The notes below the pieces were generated by a model. The model was given only the letters and a program-made list of their open reading frames with translations. It ran no database searches and was not told where the DNA came from. From assembly GCA_017550685.1 (NCBI GenBank), contig JAFZOJ010000050.1, positions 1 through 64,000 on the forward strand: 64,000 bases of DNA, in the 5' to 3' direction. A program made the position numbers and the translations under genes. Positions 16,674 to 25,989 of the stretch are shown piece by piece (the stretch's first letter is position 1; each line of letters begins with the position of its first letter). The stretch comes from Treponema sp. Lineage in GTDB: Bacteria; Spirochaetota; Spirochaetia; Treponematales; Treponemataceae.

Positions 16674-18122
16674 ATGAAAAAACTTTCAAAAATGTTGATC
16701 GGTGCAATGATTGCACTTCTTTTATGCGGTCAGGCTTTTTCGCAGGGAACCGCAAAAACTGCTGAACAGAAACAGGCTCTGAGTATTGTAGAAGCATTCC
16801 AGACAACTTTCCGTTCTATTTCGGATACCCTTCTTCCTTCTGTAGTAGAAGTTGATATTACCCAGACAAAAACATATACATCGCCGTTTGGTGGATCCGG
16901 CAATCCTTTTGAATGGTTCTTTGGAAACGGAAACAACAAGGGCGATGATTCTTCAAGCGGTAATACCCGTGAATATCAGACCTCTGGTCTTGGTTCGGGT
17001 GTTATTGTACGCAAAACAGGAAATACCTATTACGTACTTACAAATAACCACGTTGCCGGTGATGCAACAAAAATCAGCGTAAAGCTTAATGATGAACGAA
17101 CTTTTGAAGCTAAGCTTGTAGGAAGTGATGAACGCATTGATATTGCACTTATTTCTTTTGAAACAAAGGACATTCTTCCGGTTGCAAAGCTCGGCGATTC
17201 AGACAAGGTAAAATCAGGAGACATCTGTCTTGCATTTGGTGCTCCACTTGGATACAGCCAGTCTGTTACTCAGGGTATTGTAAGTGCTACAGGCCGTAGC
17301 GAAAGCTCTATGTCTTCTATCAGCGATTATATTCAGACAGATGCAGCCATTAACCAGGGTAACTCAGGTGGTCCTCTTGTAAACATCTACGGCGAAGTAA
17401 TCGGAATCAACACCTGGATTGCTTCTTCTTCCGGCGGTTCAGTTGGTCTTGGATTTGCAATTCCAATCAACAATGTAAAGAATGCAATTGACGCCTTTAT
17501 CAAAGACGGAAAAATTACTTACGGATGGCTTGGAGTTTCTCTGCTCGAAGTAAATGATGATTATAAGAAAGAGCTTGGAGTTGGAAAAATCAACGGTGCA
17601 TTTGCGGCCGAAGTATTTAAGGATTCTCCGGCTTACAAGGCAGGAATTAAACCTGGTGACTATATTACAGAATTAAACGGCAAGACTGTAAGATCTGTAA
17701 ATCAGCTTGTTCGCGATGTAGGTTACCTCGAAGCAGGCACAACAGCCAAGTTCAAGGTTCTGCGCGGCGGTAACAAGACTCTGGAACTTATCGTTAAGAT
17801 TGAAGCACGTGCCAAAGATGTAAGCAGTCAGAACAACAAGCTCTGGCCGGGCTTTATTGCAACTCCTCTTAACGAAGAATCACGCAAGCAGCTCAAGATT
17901 GAAAACGACAAGATTAAGGGTGTAGTTGTTGCCAGTGTAGAAGCCAAATCTCCTGCTGCAAGCCTGCGCCTTCAGGAAGGCGATATCATTACCGCAGTAA
18001 ACGGAAAGGCTATCAAAAATGTGGCTGAGTTCTATCAGGAGCTCGCAAACGCCACCAAGTCCGTAAACTTTGACATTTACTCAAACGGCGGTACAGTAAC
18101 AACAGGAACATATAAGTTCTAA
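16674..18122 (+). CDS. htrA: HtrA/DegP-family periplasmic serine protease
   Basis: A signal peptide (1-24, AFSQ) leads a 458-residue mature protein. The catalytic triad is His126 (NNHVAGD), Asp156 (ERIDIALI) and Ser231 (NQGNSGGPL). Two PDZ domains follow (about 270-370 and 390-480). An N-terminal Gly/Asn-rich loop (GGSGNPFEWFFGNGNN) matches the regulatory LA-loop region of DegP/DegQ. It degrades or refolds damaged envelope proteins. A CAGGAG ribosome site supports the ATG. Downstream hairpins at 18136-18150 and 18165-18230 may end the message. Confidence 0.95.
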   Translation: MKKLSKMLIGAMIALLLCGQAFSQGTAKTAEQKQALSIVEAFQTTFRSISDTLLPSVVEVDITQTKTYTSPFGGSGNPFEWFFGNGNNKGDDSSSGNTREYQTSGLGSGVIVRKTGNTYYVLTNNHVAGDATKISVKLNDERTFEAKLVGSDERIDIALISFETKDILPVAKLGDSDKVKSGDICLAFGAPLGYSQSVTQGIVSATGRSESSMSSISDYIQTDAAINQGNSGGPLVNIYGEVIGINTWIASSSGGSVGLGFAIPINNVKNAIDAFIKDGKITYGWLGVSLLEVNDDYKKELGVGKINGAFAAEVFKDSPAYKAGIKPGDYITELNGKTVRSVNQLVRDVGYLEAGTTAKFKVLRGGNKTLELIVKIEARAKDVSSQNNKLWPGFIATPLNEESRKQLKIENDKIKGVVVASVEAKSPAASLRLQEGDIITAVNGKAIKNVAEFYQELANATKSVNFDIYSNGGTVTTGTYKF

Positions 18123-18135
18123 ATAAGGTAAAGTA

Positions 18136-18150
18136 TAGGGGTTTTCCCCT
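18136..18150 (+). terminator. Small hairpin after htrA
   Basis: AGGGG-TTTT-CCCCT forms a compact stem-loop 14 bp after the htrA stop. No T-run follows directly, so it is a weak terminator candidate or a stability hairpin. Confidence 0.35.
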
Positions 18151-18157
18151 AACAAAT

Positions 18158-18186
18158 TTGCCTACACAATAAAAAGGTGCTATAAT
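18158..18186 (+). promoter_or_regulatory. Leaderless promoter of the propeller/HD-GYP gene
   Basis: TTGCCT (18158-18163) and a perfect TATAAT (18181-18186) are 17 bp apart, with an extended TGC before the -10. The start point falls on the A of the ATG at 18193, so the mRNA should be leaderless. The -10 lies in the loop of a long inverted repeat (18165-18230). Confidence 0.65.
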
Positions 18187-18230
18187 TTCTTTATGAAGAA
18201 GAGATTATTAGGCACCTTTTTTTTATTGTG
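18165..18230 (+). repeat. Inverted repeat enclosing promoter -10 and start codon
   Basis: CACAATAAAAAGGTGC (18165-18180) pairs with GCACC-T8-ATTGTG (18212-18230), apart from a bulge of three T. The loop contains TATAAT and the ATG of the next gene. In a transcript reading through from htrA this would act as an intrinsic terminator; a transcript from the local promoter would lack the left arm. Confidence 0.6.
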
Positions 18231-21180
18231 TTTATCATTTGCTTTAATTGCTCAGGAAATTACAGAGGTTAAAACAGACCAGACTTTCCTTGCTGATTAT
18301 GTCAGCAAGAAATGGACTACAGAAGACGGACTTCCGGGTATGACAATTACAACTGTTATGCAGGATAAAACCGGTTATATATGGATTGGTACCTACGACG
18401 GTCTTGTTCGTTTTGATGGAGTTGAGTTTAAAACCTTCAGTCGTTCTGCAGACACAAGCTTTGATTTTGCTTCGGCCCGTTCACTTTTACAAAGCTCTGA
18501 TGAAACAATCTGGATTGGTCATAATGATGAAGGAGTAACTTCAATTGCTCCGGATGGAACAGTTTCAAAATATACAATGGAATCGGGGCTCCCGAATAAC
18601 AAGGTAAATGCTCTGTGCGAAGACCTTTCTCATAATATCTGGCTTGGAACTGCAGGCGGCATCTGCTATATCACTCCGCAAAAAGAAATTAAGTTTCCCC
18701 AAGGGCTTGCAGAGCTTGGTCAGGAAAAAATCCTTGTAAGTGCATTATACTGTGATACTGCAGGAAGAATGTGGATTGCAACAGGTCTTGAAAATGATCT
18801 TTTTGTATATGTAAACAACAGGCTTGAACGCTATGAAGGAATTAAGTCTATAAAAAATCCTTCTGTACGAATTGTAACTCAGGATGATACAGGCGCCTTC
18901 TGGTTTGGCATGGGCGGCAGCTATGTTGTAAGAATCCACAACGGCGAAGAAACAGTTTATGATGTCGGTCATAATCATCACGGAAGTACAGCTGTAAATA
19001 CTATCATTCAGGACAAAAAGGGTAATTACTGGTTTGGAATGGATGCCGGTATTACAATTCTTCACAACAGCACCTTTTCATATTTTGACAAGACTAACGG
19101 ACTTTCTGATGATATTGTCTGCCAGATAATTGAAGATAAAGAAGGAAATATTTGGGTTGGCTTTGACCGCGGTGGACTTCAAAAATTGAGTCATGCCAAG
19201 TTTGCAACTGTTTCAATGGATTCCAGTGTTAATGCCATCTGCGAAGATACAATGCGTAAGCTTACCTGGCTTGGTACAGATAATGGTGTTGCCTGCTACA
19301 AAGACAATCAGTTTATAGAAAACGAAGTTACCAGACGAACAAAGGGCTGCCGTGTCCGCCATATCGAAATGACAAAGGATAATGAAATTCTTATTTCGTC
19401 ATATTCTGATTTTCCTCAGCTTTGCGTTTACCCTGATGATTCAATAAAGGTGTGGACTACAGATGACGGTATTTCTCAAAAGTGCAGGCTTGCAATCAAG
19501 GCTTCCAACGGCGACTATTATGTAGGAACAACTCAGGGCTTGAGTATAATTCATAAAAAAGACGGCCGTGTTACAACTTTGACCCGCGACGATGGTTTTG
19601 TAAATCACTATATTATGTGGCTTTATGAAGATGATAAAAATCAGATCTGGGCCGGTACAAACGGCGGCGGTATTCATGTCTTAAAGGATGAAAAAATCAT
19701 AAAGCATTATTCTTCAAACGAAAACGAAGGCGGCCTTGCAGGAAACGTTATTTTCAAAATCCTTAAGAATAATGATTGTATCTGGGTTGCTACAGGTACA
19801 GGTCTTTCAAAATATATAGAAGAAACAGATTCTTTTGTAAACATTACTTCGCGTAACGGACTTGGAACAGACAGCATTTTCCAGATGATCTGCGATTATA
19901 CTCAGACTGTATGGATGACAACTAACAAGGGTATTTTTTCTGTGCCTTATTCAGAGGTTGATGCACTTGCTGCAGGAAAAGCAGATAAGCTCAATGTAAA
20001 ATATTACGGCGCTTCTGACGGTCTTATTACAAGTGGTGTTACTTCTACATCTCTTTCTTCAAAGGATTCTCTTGGGCGAGTGTGGTTTACTCTTGTAGAC
20101 GGCTTTGCAATTTATGATCCTCTTAAGTCCGGTGCAAAAAATGATTGTCCAAAGGCAACCTTCCAGTATTATACAGTGGACGATATTACCTGTGAGTATA
20201 AGAACAATACTATTGTTGTTGATCCTGATGTTAAGCGTCTTTCTTTAAAATATACGGCGTTGAGTTATTTTTCTTCGGAAAACCTTAAGTTCAGCTACAG
20301 GCTCGAAGGCTTTGAAGACAAGTATTCTGAATGGACAAGCGCCCGAACTGTTTCTTATACAAACCTTAAGCCAGGCACCTATAGATTTGTAGTTCTAACT
20401 CAAAATGATGACGGAGTGGTAAGCGAACCTGCGCAGCTTACTGTTATCAAAACGCCTTATATATGGCAGAGGGCATGGTTCTGGTTTGTTACAATTATTT
20501 TAATTTCATGTGTTGTTGCTTTTATTGTAAATCGTGCCATTAAATATAGAATCAAAAAAATTGAAGCCAAAACAGAGCAGGAGCATTTATTCAACAAGGC
20601 TATAATCAATGCATTTGCAAACTGTGTCGACGGTAAAGATACTTATACAAACGGTCATTCTCTGCGTGTTGCAAAATATACAAAAATGCTTGCTCAAAGG
20701 CTTGGTGAAGATTCAGACACTGTAGACAAATTCTATAACATTGCGCTTATGCACGATATAGGAAAAATTGGTATTCCTGATGCAATCCTGCAAAAACCGG
20801 GTAAGCTCACCGATGAAGAATTTGATATTATGAAAAGTCATCCCGGCCGCGGCTTTTTAATCTTAAAGGATGTTCAGATTCTTGAAGATCTGGCAGCCGG
20901 TGCCCGCTATCATCACGAACGCTTTGACGGTAAAGGTTACCCAGATGGCTTAAGAGGTCAGAACATCCCTTGGGTTGCCCGCATTATTGCAGTTGCCGAC
21001 ACTTTTGACGCCATGAGCTCTACACGCCCATACCGCAAGAGTCTGCCCGAAGATTTTATCATTCAGGAAATCAAAAACTGCGCCGGCTCCCAATTTGACC
21101 CCGCCGTAGTAGAAAAGTTCCTTGAACTGTACAACGAAGGGGCCTTTGCGGATGTATTTGCTAATATAGAAAATAGATAG
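18193..21180 (+). CDS. Two-component-type propeller receptor with HD-GYP output
   Basis: The 995-residue protein has a signal peptide (about 1-20) and repeated propeller blades (WIGTYDGLVRFDG, NIWLGTAGGICYI, QIWAGTNGGGIHVLKD and others, about 35-640). It continues with a Y_Y_Y domain (about 670-755), one membrane helix (about 760-785) and a cytoplasmic HD-GYP domain. The HD-GYP site is intact: HDIGKIGIPD near 854, HHERFDGKGYPDGL near 906-919 and VADTFDAMSS. It should sense a periplasmic ligand and hydrolyse cyclic di-GMP. No histidine kinase is present. A second gene (45388-48417) has the same sensor but an adenylate cyclase output. Confidence 0.92.
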   Translation: MKKRLLGTFFLLCLSFALIAQEITEVKTDQTFLADYVSKKWTTEDGLPGMTITTVMQDKTGYIWIGTYDGLVRFDGVEFKTFSRSADTSFDFASARSLLQSSDETIWIGHNDEGVTSIAPDGTVSKYTMESGLPNNKVNALCEDLSHNIWLGTAGGICYITPQKEIKFPQGLAELGQEKILVSALYCDTAGRMWIATGLENDLFVYVNNRLERYEGIKSIKNPSVRIVTQDDTGAFWFGMGGSYVVRIHNGEETVYDVGHNHHGSTAVNTIIQDKKGNYWFGMDAGITILHNSTFSYFDKTNGLSDDIVCQIIEDKEGNIWVGFDRGGLQKLSHAKFATVSMDSSVNAICEDTMRKLTWLGTDNGVACYKDNQFIENEVTRRTKGCRVRHIEMTKDNEILISSYSDFPQLCVYPDDSIKVWTTDDGISQKCRLAIKASNGDYYVGTTQGLSIIHKKDGRVTTLTRDDGFVNHYIMWLYEDDKNQIWAGTNGGGIHVLKDEKIIKHYSSNENEGGLAGNVIFKILKNNDCIWVATGTGLSKYIEETDSFVNITSRNGLGTDSIFQMICDYTQTVWMTTNKGIFSVPYSEVDALAAGKADKLNVKYYGASDGLITSGVTSTSLSSKDSLGRVWFTLVDGFAIYDPLKSGAKNDCPKATFQYYTVDDITCEYKNNTIVVDPDVKRLSLKYTALSYFSSENLKFSYRLEGFEDKYSEWTSARTVSYTNLKPGTYRFVVLTQNDDGVVSEPAQLTVIKTPYIWQRAWFWFVTIILISCVVAFIVNRAIKYRIKKIEAKTEQEHLFNKAIINAFANCVDGKDTYTNGHSLRVAKYTKMLAQRLGEDSDTVDKFYNIALMHDIGKIGIPDAILQKPGKLTDEEFDIMKSHPGRGFLILKDVQILEDLAAGARYHHERFDGKGYPDGLRGQNIPWVARIIAVADTFDAMSSTRPYRKSLPEDFIIQEIKNCAGSQFDPAVVEKFLELYNEGAFADVFANIENR

Positions 21181-21266
21181 GGCTGCAGAAATACTATTTT
21201 TTCTTGCAAATTCAACTGAACACACTTAAATTGGTCTAAATTGCGGATGTCGGAGAGCTTTTTTTA

Positions 21267-21302
21267 TGGACAAATTGTATTTATTGTGACATAATTATGT
21301 CA
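21267..21302 (+). promoter_or_regulatory. Toxin-antitoxin promoter with palindromic operator
   Basis: TGGACA (21267-21272) and CATAAT (21290-21295) are 17 bp apart. The perfect 16-bp palindrome TGACATAATTATGTCA (21287-21302) covers the -10. This is the expected place for the antitoxin to bind and repress its own operon. Confidence 0.6.
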
Positions 21303-21317
21303 TAAAGAGGTGATAGT

Positions 21318-21578
21318 ATGCCGCAAATTCGACCTATAAGAGATTTAAAGAACACAACTGTAATTTCTAATTTATGCCATGAAACTCAAGAGCCTATTTT
21401 TATTACAAAAAATGGTTATGGTGACATGGTTATTATGAGCATGGAAACTTTTGAAAAATCTACATTCTTCAATAATTTATATGATAAGCTTGCAATTGCT
21501 GAAACAGAATTAAAAGCAGGAAAAGTTTCTGATGTTGATGATGCAATTAAAGATATCAGGACGAAGTATGGCTTATAA
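21318..21578 (+). CDS. Antitoxin, Phd/YefM family
   Basis: The 86-residue protein fits the Phd/YefM fold: RPIRDLKNTTVISNL at the start, then a strand pair EPIFITKNGYGDMVIMS and a helical tail that would cover the toxin. An AGAGGTG ribosome site is present. The gene overlaps the toxin gene by 11 bp, as is usual for such pairs. It should neutralise the toxin and repress the promoter through the palindrome just upstream. Confidence 0.82.
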   Translation: MPQIRPIRDLKNTTVISNLCHETQEPIFITKNGYGDMVIMSMETFEKSTFFNNLYDKLAIAETELKAGKVSDVDDAIKDIRTKYGL

Positions 21579-21882
21579 AGTTCAGATTATTGATTCGGCA
21601 AAAGCAGAACTGGACTCAATCGTAGAATACTTTGTAAAAAAATTATGTAATTTGAATGCGGCAAAAAGCCTGCTTGACGATTTTTATGAACAAAAAAGTT
21701 ATCTTTCTGAAGATCCATATACATTTCCTTTGTGTCCTATTTTGGGGCTTCAGAAAAAAGGGTATCACCGTTTTTTATTTAAACAAAATTATGTAGCTAT
21801 ATATTTAATTGACGAAGATAAAAAGACTGTTTCTATTATGCATATTTTTTATGCAAAAAGAGATTATGAAAAATTGATATAA
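21568..21882 (+). CDS. Toxin, RelE/ParE superfamily
   Basis: I start at the ATG at 21568 (AYKVQIIDSAKAELDSIVEYF), which gives the normal RelE/ParE length of 104 residues; longer starts in this frame run deep into the antitoxin. The fold pattern includes a helical hairpin after the first strand, then HRFLFKQNYVAIYLID and the final strand VSIMHIFYAKRDYEKLI. RelE toxins cut mRNA on the ribosome and ParE toxins inhibit gyrase; the sequence does not let me choose between them. Confidence 0.78.
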   Translation: MAYKVQIIDSAKAELDSIVEYFVKKLCNLNAAKSLLDDFYEQKSYLSEDPYTFPLCPILGLQKKGYHRFLFKQNYVAIYLIDEDKKTVSIMHIFYAKRDYEKLI

Positions 21883-21916
21883 TTTCTTAACTATTTCCCA
21901 ACCCCACAAAATCTGC

Positions 21917-21922
21917 TATAAT
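21917..21922 (+). promoter_or_regulatory. Leaderless -10 element of purL
   Basis: A perfect TATAAT with an upstream TGC (extended -10) ends 6 nt before the purL ATG at 21929, so transcription should begin at the ATG. No ribosome site and no room for a purine riboswitch exist between them. Confidence 0.55.
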
Positions 21923-21928
21923 ATCTAT

Positions 21929-24900
21929 ATGTATCGTTTATATGTTGAACGCCGCCCGGGCTTTGAAAACGAGGCAAAGAGTTATCTTGCACAGATTAAT
22001 GGATTTTTGGGAATTGCCGGAGTTACCGGTGTTCGTTACTTCAATCGTTATGACATCGAAAATGTAAGTGATGAGGTTGCAAAGATTGCGGCTACACGCA
22101 TTTTTTCTGAACCACAGAGCGACTTTGTTTTTACAGAGAAGATGCCTAAGCATAACGGTAAAGAGATTATCTGGGAATTCCTGCCTGGACAGTATGATCA
22201 GCGTGCTGACTCTGCTGAGCAGTGCCTTTCTTTGCTGCGTGCGGGTCTTGTGAATGCCGGCGTAAAAACTTTGAGCGAACCTCCTGTTGTGCGCTGCGCT
22301 AAGATTGTAGTGCTCGAAGGAAAGGTTACTAAGGATGATATTGAAAAGATTCAGAACTACCTTATTAACCCGGTTGATTCACGCCTTACAGACGATAAAA
22401 AACCTAAAACACTTAAGATGGATATAGAAGAGCCTGCAGACATTCCTGTTGTAGACGGCTTTATCAAGATGAACGATGATGAGCTTGAAGCCTACCGCAA
22501 CAAGATGGGTCTTGCAATGGACCACCTGGACATTAAGTTCCTGCAGGATTACTTTAAAGGCGAAGGACGCGACCCTGTAGAAACAGAAATCCGCGTACTC
22601 GATACCTACTGGTCTGACCACTGCCGTCATACTACCTTCTTGACAGAGCTCAAGGATATTAAGATTGAAGACGGTCCTTACGCTCCTTTGTTCAAAAAAT
22701 CATTAGACAATTACAACGAAATGCGTACCGAAATGTATGCCGGCCGCACCGACAAGCCTGTCTGCCTTATGGACATGGCTGTAATCGGCATGAAGTATCT
22801 TAAAAAGCACGGCAAGCTTGAAGATATGGAAGTTTCGGAAGAAAACAACGCATGTTCTGTTTATATAGACGTACATTACACTGCAGACGAAAAGGGTAAG
22901 CCGCTCGCTGCAGATGACCCTATGGCTACTGAACGCTGGCTTATGATGTTCAAAAACGAAACTCATAACCATCCTACAGAAATTGAACCTTTTGGTGGCG
23001 CCGCAACCTGTCTTGGTGGTGCTATCCGTGACCCATTGTCTGGCCGCAGCTGGGTTTACCAGTCAATGCGTATTACCGGTGCCGCTGACCCTACAGTTCC
23101 GCTCAGTGCAACTATGAAGGGTAAGCTTCCGCAGATTAAGCTTTGCCGCGAGGCTGCACAGGGCTTTGCTTCTTATGGTAACCAGATTGGTCTTACAACA
23201 GGACAGGTAGAAGAAATCTATCATCCTGGATATGCCGCAAAACGTATGGAGCTTGGTGCCGTTATTGCAGCCGCTCCTGTAGATACAGTTATCCGCGAAC
23301 GTCCTGAACCAGGCGACATCATCATTCTTCTTGGTGGTGGTACTGGCCGCGATGGTATTGGTGGAGCTACCGGTTCTTCTAAGGTTCACACAGTTAAATC
23401 TGTTACAACTGCCGCAGCCGAAGTTCAGAAGGGTAATGCAGTAGAAGAGCGTAAGATTCAGCGTTTGTTCCGCAATAAGGAAGTTAGCCTGATGATCCGC
23501 CGCTGTAATGACTTTGGTGCCGGTGGTGTTTCTGTTGCTGTCGGCGAGCTTGCCCCAGGACTGGACATCAACCTGGACGCAGTACCAAAGAAATACGAAG
23601 GCTTGAACGGTACAGAGCTTGCAATCAGCGAAAGCCAGGAACGTATGGCTGTTGTTGTACGCAAGGCCGACGTAGACCGCTTTATCGAAGCTGCTAAAAA
23701 AGAAAACTTGAATGCAGTTGTAGTTGCAACTGTTACAGATACAAACCGCCTTGTTATGAAATGGCGTGGAAAAACAATCGTAGACATTGGCCGCGAATTC
23801 CTTGATGCTGCCGGTGCTCATCACGAAGCAACTGCTGTTATTGAACAGCCTGCTGAACCTGCCAAGTCACCGCTGCTTAATCCTTTGGATGCAGCAGCCG
23901 CAGAATTGAACAAGCCTGTAAAATGCGAAGGCTGTGTAGAAAATCATCTGCACGACGCATGGCTTGCAAATATCAACGACCTTAGCTGTTGTTCTCAGCG
24001 TGGTCTTGGTGAACGCTTTGACGGTTCAATCGGTTCAAGCACAATCCTTTTCCCATATGGCGGAAAATATCAGAATACTCCTGAAGCCGGTATGGCTGCA
24101 AAGATTCCTGTTGTGTCTCCACGCGAAACAAGCACTGCAAGCATTATGGCTTACGGCTTTGACCCGCGCGTTGGCAACTGGTCTCCATGGCACGGTGCAA
24201 AAACTGCCGTTCTGTCCAGCCTTGCAAAAATCACCTGTCTGGGTGGTAAGGCACGTACTTCACGCCTTAGCTTCCAGGAATTCTTTGGACGAGCAGTAAA
24301 CGAAAAACGCTGGGGTTATCCTGCTGCCGCCCTGCTTGGTTCTATTGATGCCCAGGTAGAAAGCGGATGTGCTTCTATTGGCGGTAAGGACTCTATGTCA
24401 GGTACCTTTGAAGACATCAACGTACCACACACACTCGTAAGCTTTGCCGTAACTCATGACGAAGCCAAGAACGTTTTGAGCGGTTCATTCAAGGTATTTG
24501 GAAACCGCATTTATATGATAAAGGTTCCTTATTCAGACCTGCTTGAGCCTGATTACGAAACCTTCCTTAAAAACTCAGACGTACTTTACGAACTGAATAA
24601 AAACGGAATGATTTCTTCTATGTATCCTGTTGGCCCTGGCGGTATTGCCGAAGCAGTTACCAAAATGGCAATGGGAAATATGGTGGGAGTAAAGATTGAT
24701 GCGGCTTCGGTGGTTTCGACAAGCTCAACCACCACAGACAATTTGCGCTCTCTCTTTGTTCCAACCTACGGAAACATCATTGTAGAAGTTCCATCTGCTT
24801 ACTATTCAGATTTTGAAAAGGCAGGCTTTGTAGAAGGCACTGTAGTTCAGCTTGGATGTACAGACGATAAACCTATCATCACAATCCGCAACGCAACACT

Positions 24901-25945
24901 TGGCGGAATAACAAATCAGGAAGTAGCAATCAGCCTTTATGACTGTGTTGATAAATGGGAAGACAAGCTTAAGGAAGTATTCCCACGCGTAAGCGGTGCT
25001 CCGGATCTTCCTGAATTCCCTGAATGGGCAACAAGTGTTCATAAATCATTAAGCGATATCCGCAAGGCTCCGGCCTTTGTTCAGCCAACAGCTCATCCAA
25101 AGGTACTGCTTCCTGTATTCCCTGGAACAAACTGTGAATTTGATATGGCCCGTGCATTCAATCTTGCCGGTGCAGATACAAAAATCCTTGTACTCCAGAA
25201 CAGAACACAGGATCAGCTTACAGAATCTCTGGAGCAGCTTGCAAAAGAACTCCGCGACGCACAGATTCTTGCTTTGTCCGGCGGTTTCTCTAGTGGTGAC
25301 GAGCCTGACGGTTCTGCAAAGTTTATTGCAAACGTGCTTAAGGCCGGTAACATAAGCGAAGAAGTAATGAACCTTCTTAAAAAGCGCAACGGTCTTGTAA
25401 TTGGAATCTGTAACGGCTTCCAGGCACTTGTAAAAACAGGTCTTGCCGTAACCGGTGAAATCTGCGACATGACTCCTGATATGCCGACCCTTACATACAA
25501 TAGAATCGGACGCCACATAAGCCGCATTGTACGCACACGTATTGTAAGTGCAATGTCTCCTTGGGCAATGCATCCAAGTGTAGTTGATGAAAGAAATCAG
25601 CTCATTGCAATAAGCCATGGAGAAGGCCGCTTTGTATGTGACGAAGCAACTGCTAAAAAGCTGTTCGAAAACGGGCAGGTATTTACTCAGTATGTAGACG
25701 AGTTTGGACGCCCTGCAATTACCGAGCCGGACAACCCTAATGGTTCTGCTTATGCAATTGAAGGTATTACAAGCCCTGACGGACACGTACTTGGTAAAAT
25801 GGGACACTCTGAACGCGGAGTAGGCATGGCTTCTTATGGAGCAAGCTTTGACCTGTTCAAGAACGTAGGAGGAAATCCTCTTACAAACCCAATCGAAACT
25901 ACCTGCCAGAACGTATTTGCTGCTGGAGTTTCTTACTTTAAATAA
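21929..25945 (+). CDS. purL: Phosphoribosylformylglycinamidine synthase, single-chain
   Basis: The 1338-residue protein catalyses the glutamine-dependent fourth step of purine synthesis. In order it has a PurS-like N-terminus, two AIR-synthase-like halves (KNETHNHPTEIEPFGGAAT; DLSCCSQRGLGERFDGSIG) and a C-terminal glutaminase domain (GGFSSGDEPDG; catalytic Cys1161 in GICNGFQAL). It is the large fused form. In the second half, near residues 927-937, the stretch SVVSTSSTTTD is encoded by an interspersed palindromic element (24709-24733). No other pur genes are adjacent. Confidence 0.96.
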   Translation: MYRLYVERRPGFENEAKSYLAQINGFLGIAGVTGVRYFNRYDIENVSDEVAKIAATRIFSEPQSDFVFTEKMPKHNGKEIIWEFLPGQYDQRADSAEQCLSLLRAGLVNAGVKTLSEPPVVRCAKIVVLEGKVTKDDIEKIQNYLINPVDSRLTDDKKPKTLKMDIEEPADIPVVDGFIKMNDDELEAYRNKMGLAMDHLDIKFLQDYFKGEGRDPVETEIRVLDTYWSDHCRHTTFLTELKDIKIEDGPYAPLFKKSLDNYNEMRTEMYAGRTDKPVCLMDMAVIGMKYLKKHGKLEDMEVSEENNACSVYIDVHYTADEKGKPLAADDPMATERWLMMFKNETHNHPTEIEPFGGAATCLGGAIRDPLSGRSWVYQSMRITGAADPTVPLSATMKGKLPQIKLCREAAQGFASYGNQIGLTTGQVEEIYHPGYAAKRMELGAVIAAAPVDTVIRERPEPGDIIILLGGGTGRDGIGGATGSSKVHTVKSVTTAAAEVQKGNAVEERKIQRLFRNKEVSLMIRRCNDFGAGGVSVAVGELAPGLDINLDAVPKKYEGLNGTELAISESQERMAVVVRKADVDRFIEAAKKENLNAVVVATVTDTNRLVMKWRGKTIVDIGREFLDAAGAHHEATAVIEQPAEPAKSPLLNPLDAAAAELNKPVKCEGCVENHLHDAWLANINDLSCCSQRGLGERFDGSIGSSTILFPYGGKYQNTPEAGMAAKIPVVSPRETSTASIMAYGFDPRVGNWSPWHGAKTAVLSSLAKITCLGGKARTSRLSFQEFFGRAVNEKRWGYPAAALLGSIDAQVESGCASIGGKDSMSGTFEDINVPHTLVSFAVTHDEAKNVLSGSFKVFGNRIYMIKVPYSDLLEPDYETFLKNSDVLYELNKNGMISSMYPVGPGGIAEAVTKMAMGNMVGVKIDAASVVSTSSTTTDNLRSLFVPTYGNIIVEVPSAYYSDFEKAGFVEGTVVQLGCTDDKPIITIRNATLGGITNQEVAISLYDCVDKWEDKLKEVFPRVSGAPDLPEFPEWATSVHKSLSDIRKAPAFVQPTAHPKVLLPVFPGTNCEFDMARAFNLAGADTKILVLQNRTQDQLTESLEQLAKELRDAQILALSGGFSSGDEPDGSAKFIANVLKAGNISEEVMNLLKKRNGLVIGICNGFQALVKTGLAVTGEICDMTPDMPTLTYNRIGRHISRIVRTRIVSAMSPWAMHPSVVDERNQLIAISHGEGRFVCDEATAKKLFENGQVFTQYVDEFGRPAITEPDNPNGSAYAIEGITSPDGHVLGKMGHSERGVGMASYGASFDLFKNVGGNPLTNPIETTCQNVFAAGVSYFK
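24709..24733. repeat. GGTTTCGA-type palindromic element inside purL
   Basis: GGTGGTTTCGA, ACAAGCT and CAACCACC form a hairpin with GGTGGTT/AACCACC arms. The same word occurs at 49170-49195 inside dus and, inverted, at 49209-49233. It keeps the purL frame open and encodes VVSTSSTTT. Confidence 0.75.
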
Positions 25946-25950
25946 TCGCA

Positions 25951-25972
25951 GACCCCGAGCCTGGCAAAGGGC
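25951..25972. repeat. Decayed CCCTGAGCCTGTCGAAGGG-type element
   Basis: The gap between purL and the next gene holds CCCCGAGCCTGGCAAAGGG, which differs at three positions from the complementary form of the element seen at 57586-57610. It is probably an old, mutated copy. Confidence 0.4.
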
Positions 25973-25989
25973 CTGCTAAAGGAATGTTT

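Noticed and set aside
21883-21928. Purine or PRPP riboswitch before purL
   Set aside because: The region is 46 bp and the -10 lies 6 nt from the ATG, leaving no leader for an aptamer.
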